From positions 193,572,403 to 193,636,402 of the forward strand of contig NC_088201.1 of NCBI RefSeq assembly GCF_037126465.1: a DNA stretch of 64,000 nt, written 5' to 3'. The position numbers were made by a program, and so were the translations under genes. This stretch comes from Ornithodoros turicata (taxonomy: Eukaryota; Arthropoda; Arachnida; Ixodida; Argasidae). The notes beneath the pieces are model-generated. The model worked only from the letters and a program-made list of their open reading frames with translations. It did no database searches and was not told the origin of the DNA. Positions 53,361 through 64,000 of the stretch are shown here, piece by piece. Position 1 is the first letter of the stretch, and each line of letters begins with the position of its first letter.

Positions 53361-54231
53361 AGGGTGTCCCATCTAAATGTGACAATATTTTTTACAAATA
53401 TATCTATCACTTTTTCCGAGATGAAACCAATTGCAATATAACACATGCTGAAGGGCATTCCCTATAGGACGGCATTAGCAGACTCCTAAGACAATTGACT
53501 TTCAATAAGAAGTTGAAGTTGGAGTTCAATAAGAAGTTGAAGTTTCAATTGAAGTTGTTCCAATGAGAACATCTGATCTCTTCGCTAACCAGATACCAAA
53601 GCCGTTTTCAGAAAAATCCCTTCGATAGATCGCAAAAAATACGTGAAGGAGCACCATTTTTTTCTTTATTTTGTTCATTGCGCATCTTCGAAGAAGCGTC
53701 TTTCCTTCACCCCCAGGGTGAGAGAGCGAAGGAGCACTGTGCCGCCTCATGAGTCGAAGATTAGCTTTAGCTTGCGGAAACAAAACAAAGACAAATGTAT
53801 CGTGTGACTCTATCGCAATTGCCCTTACCTTGGGCTGCATTTTGGGCTGCTTACCTTAGGACGCAAGAGGTGATAGTGTGTTCTTTCATCCTCTCGTATT
53901 GGGGGCGAAGGAAAGACGCGCCTCTAGAGATGCGCAATGAACAAAATAAAAAAAAAAGGTGTTCATTCACGAATTATTTGCGAACGATCTATCGAACGGA
54001 TTTTTGTTCTGAAAACGGCTTTGGTATCTGGTGACCGAAGAGATCTGATGTTCTCATTGGAACAACTTTGTATCTTTTATAATTAAAAAGTTATTTATTG
54101 AAATTTAAGACATTGTTTAGGAGTCTGCTATTGCCCTCCTAGGGAGTGCCCTTCAGCATATGCTATTTGAACTCGGAAAAAGTGATAGATATATATTTTT
54201 TAAATATGGTCACATTTAGCTCGGACACCCT
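53361..54231. mobile_element. Long foldback element with TA target
   Basis: TA-flanked ends CAGGGTGTCC...GGACACCCTG. Arms of roughly 350-380 bp are inverted copies (for example GTGATAGAT near the ends and the AACATCAGATCTC region), with a spacer of about 150 bp around 53735-53885. The left arm has an extra local duplication near 53504-53550. Non-autonomous mariner-type foldback. Confidence 0.8.
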
Positions 54232-54745
54232 GTAGAATAAACGCGTGTAAACTGTTTAGAAACCGCGAACCTTATGACACACGCGCAACATATCATGCCG
54301 CCATCTTCCATTGTCCCCCTCTCCAGTCTCCTCCTCTCCGACGTCGCGCTCGCGCCCCATCGTTTTGTGCACGCAAAAGTTGCAGTCAAGAAAAGCAGTC
54401 ACACCTGGGCACACTTGACAGCGCCACAATTGTGACAGAGTATAAGGAATGTCCAACTTCCTCTTCAACGTCTGCCGTGCGCAGCGTTGCGCGTTTCAGC
54501 CGGCTCCTATGTTGAACTGACTGCTTGCCATCAAGTTCTGCCACCTCATTTCATCTACGTTCTATTGATTTCACACGTTCCATTGATTCGTTTCACTGAC
54601 GGCTGGTGTTCGAGGTGTTAACGATTCTGTTTTACCATTCCAGGGCATATTCTCGATTCCCGCTTGTTACGTGGACGTGAGTATTCTTGGATAGCCGCAA
54701 CTTTTCCCGGATCAATCTCCGCACGTCTTACTGATATGACGCGCC

Positions 54746-57373
54746 CTAGGAACTTCGGTCGTTACGGAAGAACTGACACTTTTCCAGGTTGGAAGTAAAG
54801 CCACTTTGCTTCAGTCGTTCCAACACTTCGATGAGGATTCGAGCCTTTCTTCTCTTCCGCTTGCAAAGGTGATGATACGATCCAAATGCACCCAGCAGTT
54901 GCGTCCAACCAGTCGCATTAGAATTATGTCCATTATGCCCTGAAATACACCGAGCACACTTCAACACAAAGTGCATCCTGTTGAAGCCGCAAAGGCCGTT
55001 CGGGACCTGGTTTACCGTGTATGGAATGCTTTCCTCGCTCATTGGCACTTGACAATTGAGCCCTGCACGGGCCTACTTTTCCGGGCCCGACCCGGCCCGG
55101 GCGCATCGAAAAATGGCCTGGGCCCGGACCTTCATATTTTTATGCGGCCCATCCCGGCCCGGCCCGGTGGCCCAGTGAGTGGAGCTCGGCCTGGCGCGGC
55201 CCGGTGACTCGGCGAGTAGATCCCGGCCTAGTATTTCTAGCCGTGACGTACGCGTTCCTGGCGCGTATCAAACAAATTTATAAGTAAATTTATCAGAAGA
55301 GAAGACAAGACCACAAACATACAAGTTCTAGAGGGTTGAATCGTACACATAATGCAGTGTCCTTTACTTGTCTTTGCAAATATATGCACAGGAATGACGC
55401 AAGCGCGTGATGATATGAACTAATAGTCCTCTATTGTGTGGAATTAGCTGCGTGACCCCACCGAACCTGACTCTCGGAAACGTGTTTGTCGGCTCGGGGC
55501 CGGGCCGGGCCGGCCCGCGTTTCCGGCGTATTTTGTCTGCCCGGGCCCGTGCAGAGCTCTACTTGGCAGGGCTGTGTATGCACTGTGGAACCCGGGAAGC
55601 TCCACAGTACCCCTCGAATATCACGCATTGGTGCCGTGCAAGTTCTCGCTTATTTAACTCTTGATAGTCCAGACAAACTGAAACCCCCGCTTCCGTCTGC
55701 TTTTCTCACACGCTACAGGGGGTGCACAAGGCGTTTGTACTTTGCCGAATAATTCCCGCCATCTCCACAGCTTCTTGTATCTCCTCTTGTCACACTACCA
55801 GATGGTTTCCGCGGTAGTTGCGTATCAGTGGGCCCTCGGACGTGTGTAACTTCCACTGTTGTTCTCTAGGGCCCCCCATCTTCCCCATATTGTCCAAAAA
55901 TACGCTTGCCAATCTGTTCACCCACTTGGATGCAACGCGCCACTAACGAAGTCGTTAAGGTACATCATATCCGACGCCTGAGCAAACGACGCCACGTGCT
56001 CCTGCCTGTCCGTCAGCAGTCGGTGACGTACCAAAAATGACGCTCCCAGTACAAAATCTCTAGCTTATACCAGTGCCGTTTGGTAGGGTATCCACTCTAT
56101 TTGATCCCTCCATGTGACCTCGACGTCTAGTCCACCAATGGTAGTCAGGGTACTGTTATGTTGGTACAGTTTGGGTCGTCCAATGCTGCCCCTACGAGTT
56201 TTGACCATTCCGCTGGCATTCAGCAAAAACTGTGAGGATACGAGGTTCGCATCTGATCCACTGTCAAACAGAGCACGTGTCACTTTCTCCACCACCGTCA
56301 GGCCTATCACTGCTCGGTGGTGTAGGTCGTTCATGGGCAACCTCTCCGGTCCAGTGTTGACGTCATAGAGTCCACACAGTTCGTTCACAGCTTCTGACAC
56401 CTCACAAGTGTGGTCGCACACGTTGAGTTGAGAGCTTATTTCTTTCCGGTCACCCACGCCCGTCCTCTGAAAGCTTGCGTGGTGCCTTCCTCTCCAGACA
56501 TGAACACATACATATGTCACTCGTTGTTCCAGGAGGGTTTCACTGTCACTCGGGCTAGGCGGTTGTGGGGAGCGATTTATGAGATGCTCAACCTTACCGT
56601 ACCGGAAGCAACTCCGTTTCTCGTTTTGGCATGCCGCTTGGCTTGGCTTCTGGTTTGGTGAAACCTCTTTGACAATCTCTTACCTGTCTTGTCAGCCTTG
56701 TCTTCGGCCTTCTCTTCCGCTGCCCTTCTTTTCCTCTTAGATGTCTTCTCCAGTCCAGGTGCTACGCATTGTTTTGGGGCGAAGTGGCACATCATCTAAG
56801 ACATCAAACTAACCATTCACAACCTGATGCGGCCTCTCCGCAGCCGCGCACTTTCGGACGTCTGTCTGCAACTGCACGTGGGCTGACAATCCCTCATCAA
56901 TAGTAGTGAGGAATTATGGCGACGAATATTGCCCGGGCGCGGTCTACATAGTCTGCAGGGAGCTTACAACGTGGGACAGAGCCAGCTGTACTCCTCGAAT
57001 TCCACGAGTAGACGTGAAGCACTCAACAAAGTTTTGACGCCATGTCTGCCAGTCACGGATTGTTGAGCCGCCATCTGGCATATCCTGGCACTCAAGGGCA
57101 TGTCATACAAGGCGCTTGTGCAGTGCCACAATTGCTGCTTTGTCGGACGCGCTGAAGGGTTGCATTTCACCTTCTACACGACGTAGGAATATCACAGCGT
57201 CGTCGTCTCTGTCGTTGAAGTTGAGACCCTCCAAGAAGTCTCGTGGCACTTGGAAATTGTCGTTATCTAATTGTCGTGAAGACCCGCTTGAACGCCAAGG
57301 CTCATTGTTGCTCCCCCACCGTCTCCACGGCTGCGTCCGGCGATCACCAGGAAAGCTATTCTCGATGAAGTAA
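54746..57373 (-). pseudogene. Gypsy-type LTR retrotransposon relic (gag, protease, RT fragment)
   Basis: Minus strand. Basic gag-like frames lie at 57170-56577 (KKRRAAEEKAEDKADK-like), a retropepsin with ALFDSGSDANLVSS is in 56520-56065, and an RT piece at 55048-54746 contains GFNRMHFVLK and VLERLKQSGFTSNLEKCQFF, the thumb region. The order gag, protease, RT and the spacing fit Ty3/Gypsy. The middle is interrupted by a GC-rich repeat and all frames are broken. No LTRs were found. Confidence 0.7.
55068..55570. repeat. GC-rich dispersed repeat inside the retrotransposon relic
   Basis: GGGCCCGACCCGGCCCGGGC at the start and GGCCGGGCCGGGCCGGCCCG near 55498 bound a stretch with the CGGCGAGTA block also seen at 43070-43215 in inverse orientation. 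Confidence 0.55.
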
Positions 57374-58683
57374 TGCGCACATTACTTCTTTTGCAAGCTA
57401 TCGTTGGTAACCAATCGAGGAAGGCGTGAAGAACCGTCACGCGCACGCAACCAAATGCGCAAGCAATCAAGCACGCGGTTGCATTGTTGTAGCTGGGCTA
57501 CTGCCTCACGAGAACGCCCTATTTTCGCCCTTTCGGAACCGGGAACGGCCATCTTCTAATGAAAATCCTGCAGAACCTTTATATTTGTGTATTTTAATGT
57601 ATGTGTGATGTGCTGACATAAATGCCTTGTGATAGCTCCACAATGGGACACAAGGAGAGCAATATTACAGAAGTAACAGCACCCAAGTAGCAGTACTGCA
57701 GACGTTGTGCCCACGCCATTGCTTGCGACAGGAAACGGAAAACAGCATGCCGAAATAATTTTATTTTGTCCTTATTGGTTGAGCCAAAACCTGCTTCCGG
57801 TAGCCAGTGGAAAGGCCAACTTTAACCAGCAACGATGCAGAAACACACAACTCCAAATGCCATGTAAACAAAGTGCCGGGAATTGATAATTGTTTTGTTG
57901 AGTAGTATATAGTAATATATAGCTAATATTTCTGAGAATATACGACACAATCTCCCTTCGAGGCCTCCGGTGGTTGCGCCCACAATAGGGAACGGCTATG
58001 CTGGCTGTGTAAGGTACGCCCTTGCTCCTGCCGTTGAAGGTAGAGCCTAGATGAAAGCACACGGCGCACCCGCAAATTGTTGAAGGTACTTGTGGATGTC
58101 CCGAAAAAAAAAACTTGGAGTTCCTGCGCGTCACTAGCATGTGGCCTGTTTGAGGAATCCGTGTGTTGCTTGTGCACAAGCTTACGATGACGATGTCCGT
58201 TCTTTTAGTGCTTGTCAGTGTTATTTGCAATTTGCAACATGTTTGGTTTTTGTCGATCATTACAAGATTAAATTACTGTTATTGCTGCTGTGCATGGTTA
58301 ATAAACATATGTCATACGACTGCAGTACCTCCTTGACGTGACTATGCGGCGTTACATATGTAATATTACATTGCTTTCCTCGGGTTGCAGTAATGCTTCT
58401 GAACGTAAAGAATAGGTCTTTCATAATCTCTGACCTCGCAAAAGCTCCAAAGATGAGTGTCAGCAGCAGAAAATAATCGTAGCGGCAGCATAGCTTCGGC
58501 CACTGGCGCTTTCCCGCTGTTTGGTCTGTTTAGTTGTCGGCCAATAGCAATGCAAGAAGCACGGAACACGGAAGTTTACGTTGTCGCCCATAGAAATGTG
58601 GGTGGAACAAGAGGTTCCACCCTGAATGTGACGGGGAACTTGTCGTAAAGTAATGCGCGCTTATTACTTCATCGAGAATAGCT
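57354..58683. mobile_element. 1.33-kb segment bounded by a 21-bp inverted repeat
   Basis: AGCTATTCTCGATGAAGTAAT at 57354-57374 is inverted exactly at 58663-58683. The interior has no recognisable gene. Probably a non-autonomous transposon; the duplication was not resolved. Confidence 0.55.
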
Positions 58684-58960
58684 CCACAGGGTTTAGGTAG
58701 CATCGAGCACCAACCAGCGATTCTCTATTCGTAGTTCCATTGAAGCCCGTCCACCTGGGCACCGAAAAGGGCTCCCGTAGCAATCACTCTTGCGTGCACG
58801 TCACTCGACACGCGCCATTATCCCTCCCGTTGCCCCCGGAGTTACCCCTCCCGTTGACGTTTGCGGCCGCGCAGCTCGAGATCTTAATCGTGTCACAGTG
58901 CCCAGATGCATCAACGCACGGGACTTTGGAATGCCGGCCGCAGTTTCGATTTCCTTGTTC

Positions 58961-59540
58961 AAAAATTTGGATGTAGTTCGTTACCGGGACCACTGCGTTT
59001 TTGTAACCAAAGAAAATAACTAGGTAAATTTTATGTTTTTACCTGAAGCAGGAGCAAATTAGGAACGAAATTAAACAGGAATGACCCTCGTATATTGCGT
59101 GAAACATATAAAAATTAAATTTTATCGCCCGTTTCTTGATGGCGCTCCGCCATCTTGGGTGAGGAGCTTCTGAGGACCTAACCCGAGGCACAGTCTCGAC
59201 GCCCGCACCGCCTACTGCGTGCCTGGGGTGGGGCACAGACCCCCCCCCCCCAATCTGTAGAACCTAACTTAACCTAACCTCACTAAAGTGAGGCGATTTA
59301 GCCCAAGTTTCGAATCCGTTAGGCTTAGCATTCCCGTGTTTCTCCTGTGCTAAAAGTGAATCAGATGGGGTTGTTAAAATGCCTATAAAAAAACTTCTAG
59401 TCCACAGAATTTTATAATTCTTACCTTTTTAGATTCAGTATATGAACTTCTTTCACTTCTATGCAATATTTACCCTTCAAACCCTTTCACAATTTTTTAA
59501 AAACGAGTGGTCCCGGTAACGAACTACACCCAAAAATTTT
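58961..59540. mobile_element. MITE with about 40-bp inverted ends
   Basis: TGTAGTTCGTTACCGGGACC near 58971 faces GGTCCCGGTAACGAACTACA near 59509. About 580 bp, noncoding, with AACCTAACCT-type short repeats and a C run near 59241-59252 inside. Confidence 0.75.
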
Positions 59541-62500
59541 GTCCTACATCTCTACTAGAGCATCTGTCTTCTTCCTCACCTTGCTTTCCAGCGCAGCCCT
59601 GCTTGCACGAAGCTGAGCGATGTTGCCTACACGAGTGTTCGCCTCATCAGAAACATTTTTTTTCTTCTTCTTCAGCATGGCTGTCTTGTTCCGTCGCTGA
59701 TCACGGTTTATTCAGACATTGGCTAGCAGTGTATTCTAGCGGTCGCTGCTTAGGGGTGGGTGTCTGTAAAGGCGATATCCTGCACAAACAGATGGTGCGC
59801 GAGCCACGCGTAGGAGAGAAAGGCCTGAGCAGGAGACTGAGGAGGGAGACAGTGGAAGATGGCAGCATAACACGTTTCGCGTGCGTGATGGTGTTAGCGG
59901 TTTTCTTTCTTTAAACAGCTTACAGACGTTTGTTCTGTATTAGTATATCCCGGAGGTCAATAAATCCATCTGGTGAGTGTTACACGGTGACTAGCAGAGC
60001 CAACAACGCGCGCTCGAGCGATGCGCCCACATCCGCCGAGAACAGAACAGAATAGATTTATTCCGAAATTGTGCTAAATAATGTGACAAGTTTTAAGTAC
60101 TTGTGCATACCCATAACACGAAAGGTGGACTGTGGAGTGCATATTCGCGACTCCAACGAACCCGTAGCCACAGTCGGAGATTTCGAAAAGCTGCGAGTGC
60201 AGGTTCGAGATCACGTCGGGGCAGGGAAGCAGTACAGCGGAACACGTTTCTCCTGCTTATGGACAGAAAGCCGGCAACAAAGAATGTATCGAAATCGAAA
60301 ACAGGAACCTTGTAGTACGAATTTCTTCTCAGCATGTTGGAAATACGCCACGCATTCTTTTCATCATTTCCTAATCAAGAAGAACGGAACAGAATTCTCA
60401 TATGTGTTGACCCATCGCACGCTCTCGTGATCGACCGTGTCGCCGGGGTTTCATCTTAATATTAATCTTCGGAATACAGAACAAGGAACTGGGATTTCTT
60501 TGTCTTGCTGACATGTATGCACTTTCAGACTTCATGCAAAGAAACAATATCACCGTACCAATGCGGCATAGACAAGCATCCACTATTGGTGTTCGCAGCG
60601 AGAGAAAGCTTCTGGCTGGTGTCGCACACGTTTCAACGAATGACTGGGAAAGATAAAAGTATCAACCAAGTTGTACGTGAATACCAAGAGCAGTGCAGAA
60701 AAAGAATACTTCACTGATGTCAGGCTCTTGCCTGTACAAACACGTACGACGCTAACCAGAAACAGCATTCGACCAGTCGATCACAGATTTCTCCGCTACC
60801 TAGACAGGCCAGCCATCATACCCGCCCATGGGACGGACGGCAAGGTCTCTGCTACTCCCTGATTAGCCATATCCGGTCCAAGAGGCGCTCACTGATTTTC
60901 CTTGTCCAAGTAACGTTTAGAGAGAATTAATTACGGTATGCCCTCAACATCCGTCGTCTCCTGTTACCATGCGTTAGATGAAATTGCGCAGGAACAACTC
61001 CACTAATTCACGTCGGAGTTTCGCCGTCAATATCGGCGATGGACGAGGCGTGAAATGGCATAGTTGTTTCGGAATCGACCGCGCCGGATGCGGTAGCCCG
61101 TTGAAAGTGCAACCGGTGCGAACTAGTTCGTATTTTACTTCAAGTACAATTTTGAGGTGCTTCGCCCAGGGGTGACGCAATGTCCTCAATTAAGGGGGAT
61201 CTCAGATCCCTACCGCCGCCCGTTTCGGCGGCGGTTGGGATTGCCGCCCCTTTGCCAATCACTAGTGACGACACAGTGTAAGACGTGAGGGGTGACCTTA
61301 CCTACACATGACGGGACTTGCCGATAGACATGGTATCATGGTGAATCATTTCAACCAAACAAAAACAATTATCTGACGATGCTGAGTGCAAAGTTTCATC
61401 AATTTGGAAGTTATTCTACCCTATTGCTGGTGGTAATGTGGGAGGTTAAATTATGAGTCGCCTCGTAAGGAGGACAGATGTCTTACGGTGTCCAAATAGT
61501 GAGAAGAGCTTTGATGGGGGAACGTTGGTGGTCTGGATGTGGCCATGAACCAACCAATTTCGATAAAAGGAAGGTGCAGGACTCCAGCTGATTCAGGGGT
61601 ACTGAAAGTTGTGTTGGTGATAGCTACATAACGGTCTCTTAAAATGTTTATTAATACTTTTTTGCTACTGGGCGAAAGATCTAAGGTCAGCTTGTAAAGG
61701 ACGAAAAGTGGTGGTGCACGAGGTGCGCATGTGTCGTCTGAGCCGACTTCAAAGTGAACTATGCCGACATAGTATGTGGCTATGTCTGACAGCGTCTGAA
61801 GAAAAGTGGTCTCTATGCCCAGCAGATCAGTGTCTGCCCCCCAATCAGTTCAGTCGCTCGAAAGCACATTGCCTCCAACGTGAATGCGCTCCGCTCTTTT
61901 TGCGATTGAGAAGTGAGCAGTTGTGGAGTTGTCTCTTTCGCACAGCAGAATTGTGCGACTATATATCAGCATCTGTTTCTTCCAGCAATTTTATAAAAGG
62001 AGGCGGATTAAGATAATGACTGGCTCCAATTTTGCTAGACATCTAATGAGTGCGATTTGTGAATATGGGCAATTCATCTTGCAGGATTTATGTTGGCTTT
62101 CCCACAGCATCTCCTGCTGGCTACAAACTGCCTGCGAAAATGGTATCAGCGGTGCTATGGCAGCAGTTATGAAAACACATCAAACACAACATCAAATAAG
62201 AACCTGCATATTTCTGCAAAATGCACTCTTTTTTGTATGTTCATGACAAAAAGGTTTCCCTCTATGTTACCTTGATGAGCAGTTCCCGAAGTTCTGCGTC
62301 ATGCTTTCCCATCTTTTGCTCGTTCTGGAACACTGATAAGCACTCTCTTGTCAGTCTATCATGTTCCATTTGAATGTCAGTGTCAGAGTGGGAATGAACG
62401 ATCTGTAAAGACAATTATGTAATGAAACGAACGGACGTATGGCATTCTCCGGCAGCGGCCTCCATGAATTAATAGTTCCCAACTGATTTCAGTGTTTCGT

Positions 62501-63020
62501 TTTAAAAAGCTGACAACTGATGCCAACACGTTCGTTGCAGGGTGCCAGTTGCCAGGACACAAGGACACACGTCCTCCAAGTTGCCGTCACAGAGACGCGT
62601 GATTGGGCATATTAAACGCGGTGTAACGCGTGTTGAATATTTCGGAGCCTGTCAAGGCCACACAGAGAGAAAATTGACCCTTCCACAGTGGTGTATGGTA
62701 ACAGTCGCCCCTGTCCTGTACTCGTCAGCCCCATATACCAGACGTTATTACAGGCACCAGCGAAACGTTATTACGGTAAAAGCAATATATCCTATTTTAG
62801 AGAATGGTCATACAAGCCAAATACTCACAGTTACGACACATGCACATAATCAGGTACATTGGAAAGTCCCCCAAAGCATGAAGTAAGGGGATAACTAAAG
62901 GGTGATGGCATGCATTAGCTCTCACCAGAGTGAGTACACTGTTAATATTAAGCACGTTGAAATTGTTCAGCAACGAACCCAGTGTATTGCTGCAACTGTT
63001 CCTAATATGAGGCTGATGAA
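59541..63020. other. No recognisable gene
   Basis: A GC hairpin (CCGCCGCCC...GGCGGCGG) lies near 61212-61234. Frames such as 60071-60430 and 62542-62886 show no known domain. Confidence 0.4.
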
Positions 63021-63203
63021 TAAAAATAACAAAGACGGTTAAGAGGATCAGCTGTTTACTATATACATTAAAAACGAGACTTTCGTGCAGTAGGCTGCAC
63101 TTCTTCAGGTTTTGAAAAACGTGAAGAAGTGTAGTAAAAAGTAGAAAGTAGTAGAAAGAAGTATAGTAAACAGTTGACGCTCTTAACCGTCTTTGTTATT
63201 TTT
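63021..63203. mobile_element. 183-bp foldback MITE
   Basis: AACAAAGACGGTTAAGAG and CTGTTTACTATA at the left are inverted at the right as TATAGTAAACAG and CTCTTAACCGTCTTTGTT. Between them is a CTTCAGGTTTTGAAAAACGTGAAG stem. Confidence 0.7.
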
Positions 63204-64000
63204 GATTCTGCATCGCCGGAAACTTGTATATTGTTTTTCTTCACGTTCTACTATGCTGATGAATAAGGTTGAAAGAGCTCATGAACGCAAGCAAACGCAT
63301 GCACTCTCACGCAAGCTCCTGGGGTTCAGTTCAGACGATAGTCATACAAGTTGTAGCTCGTATTGCATACAACAACTATCGAATCATTATATGTACATTG
63401 AATGTCAGCTTTGCTATCAAAGTGTTTCGAGCTCGAAAGAGTTATGTGGTGGATAACTTTGACTGAATCATTGCTTGGAAGAACATAGTACCAGCCGACG
63501 GTAGGATCTTGTGCCGGGATTTTCTGCCAGGATTTTCCGCGACAAACGTCTGCTCGCAATGTTAATTAATTCGAGTGTCGCAAATAGGCATGCCACCTAA
63601 TCCGACTCTTCGCCCGTCGATTAACACAAATTAACGACAACCGTGTTTAAACGTTACCTCGATCGGAATAACTTCGCATTCTGGAAATTTCATCAAGCCT
63701 TCGTATCATCTGTGTGAAACTCTGTCATTTCTACTACGTCTTTTTCGGTACGCCGATTTTATTACCATTGGCAACAGTGTGCTTTCATGAATGTAAAATT
63801 ATCAAATTTCAGTACTGCGGTTAGTTTTGGCTTGGCACTTAGTTTTGCACAGTGGGATTAGCGTAGAAGGAATTGTATTGAAGTATAAGACTTGTATTGA
63901 GATGGTCATATTCCTACAGCTTGTGCTGCTAATGGCAGTGCACTTGTAGTCTGTAAATTATGAGTGAAGCTTTTCTGGTTATTTTTTTCACCTGGACGGA
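63204..64000. other. No recognisable gene
   Basis: Short frames on both strands, none with a known motif. Confidence 0.4.

Noticed and set aside
59263..59280. Telomeric repeat (AACCT)n
   Set aside because: Only about three imperfect units; consistent with an arthropod but not a telomere.

Overview
The window looks like repeat-rich nuclear DNA from an arthropod, most likely a tick or another chelicerate. Supporting signs are a tRNA-derived SINE of the tick type at about 26.6 kb, many short foldback and MITE elements, hAT and mariner-type debris, LINE and LTR-retrotransposon relics, and AACCT-type short repeats near 59.27 kb. I see no convincing host protein-coding gene. Nearly everything I can name is a mobile element.

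The centrepiece is a complete Maverick/Polinton at 7178-23442 (about 16.3 kb). It has 615-616 bp terminal inverted repeats, AGTAGT...ACTACT termini and a perfect 6-bp target duplication (GGACTG). Rightward from the left end it carries a capsid/virion module: a penton-position protein, a pVI-like basic protein, a major capsid protein and an adenain-like protease. This is the order penton, pVI, hexon, protease seen in adenoviruses. A leftward block follows, with protein-primed-type DNA polymerase B and a small putative nucleic-acid-binding protein. A second rightward block then holds the packaging ATPase, three small conserved Polinton proteins, a chromodomain integrase, an unrecognised 183-aa protein and a secreted Cys-rich protein. 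The element is dying. Polymerase B is split by a 1.19-kb TA-flanked transposon, capsid and integrase each carry one in-frame TGA, two small virion genes are frameshifted, and the protease has lost its obvious ATG. The TIRs differ by only about 1-2 percent, so decay is fairly recent.

A second, older Maverick relic (penton-like, integrase, ATPase; minus strand) lies at about 25.5-28.3 kb and is interrupted by the SINE.

The most unusual object is a 5532-bp element at 36372-41903. It has the integration signature of a Polinton (AGT-repeat termini and a perfect 6-bp duplication, TTCAGT) but encodes none of the core Polinton proteins. Its 1.34-kb TIRs make up almost half its length. Each ends in a 176-bp imperfect palindrome, contains iteron-like repeats, and has a TATA box at its inner edge firing into the unique centre. 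The centre holds a leftward gene whose product resembles the 183-aa protein of the full-length Maverick, a rightward gene that reads as four exons joined by 62-67-bp introns, a third transcription unit with its own TATA box, and four tandem hairpins whose stems show compensatory base changes. I interpret it as a non-autonomous, gene-bearing satellite of Polintons.

The rest of the window (1-7 kb, 28-36 kb, 42-64 kb) is a mosaic of decayed transposons: a CR1/Jockey-type LINE fragment, a mariner-type MITE carrying a tRNA-like gene, an internally deleted hAT with an 8-bp duplication, a hAT MITE with an exact 8-bp duplication, long foldbacks and a Gypsy-type retrotransposon relic. Unexplained stretches are listed as such.
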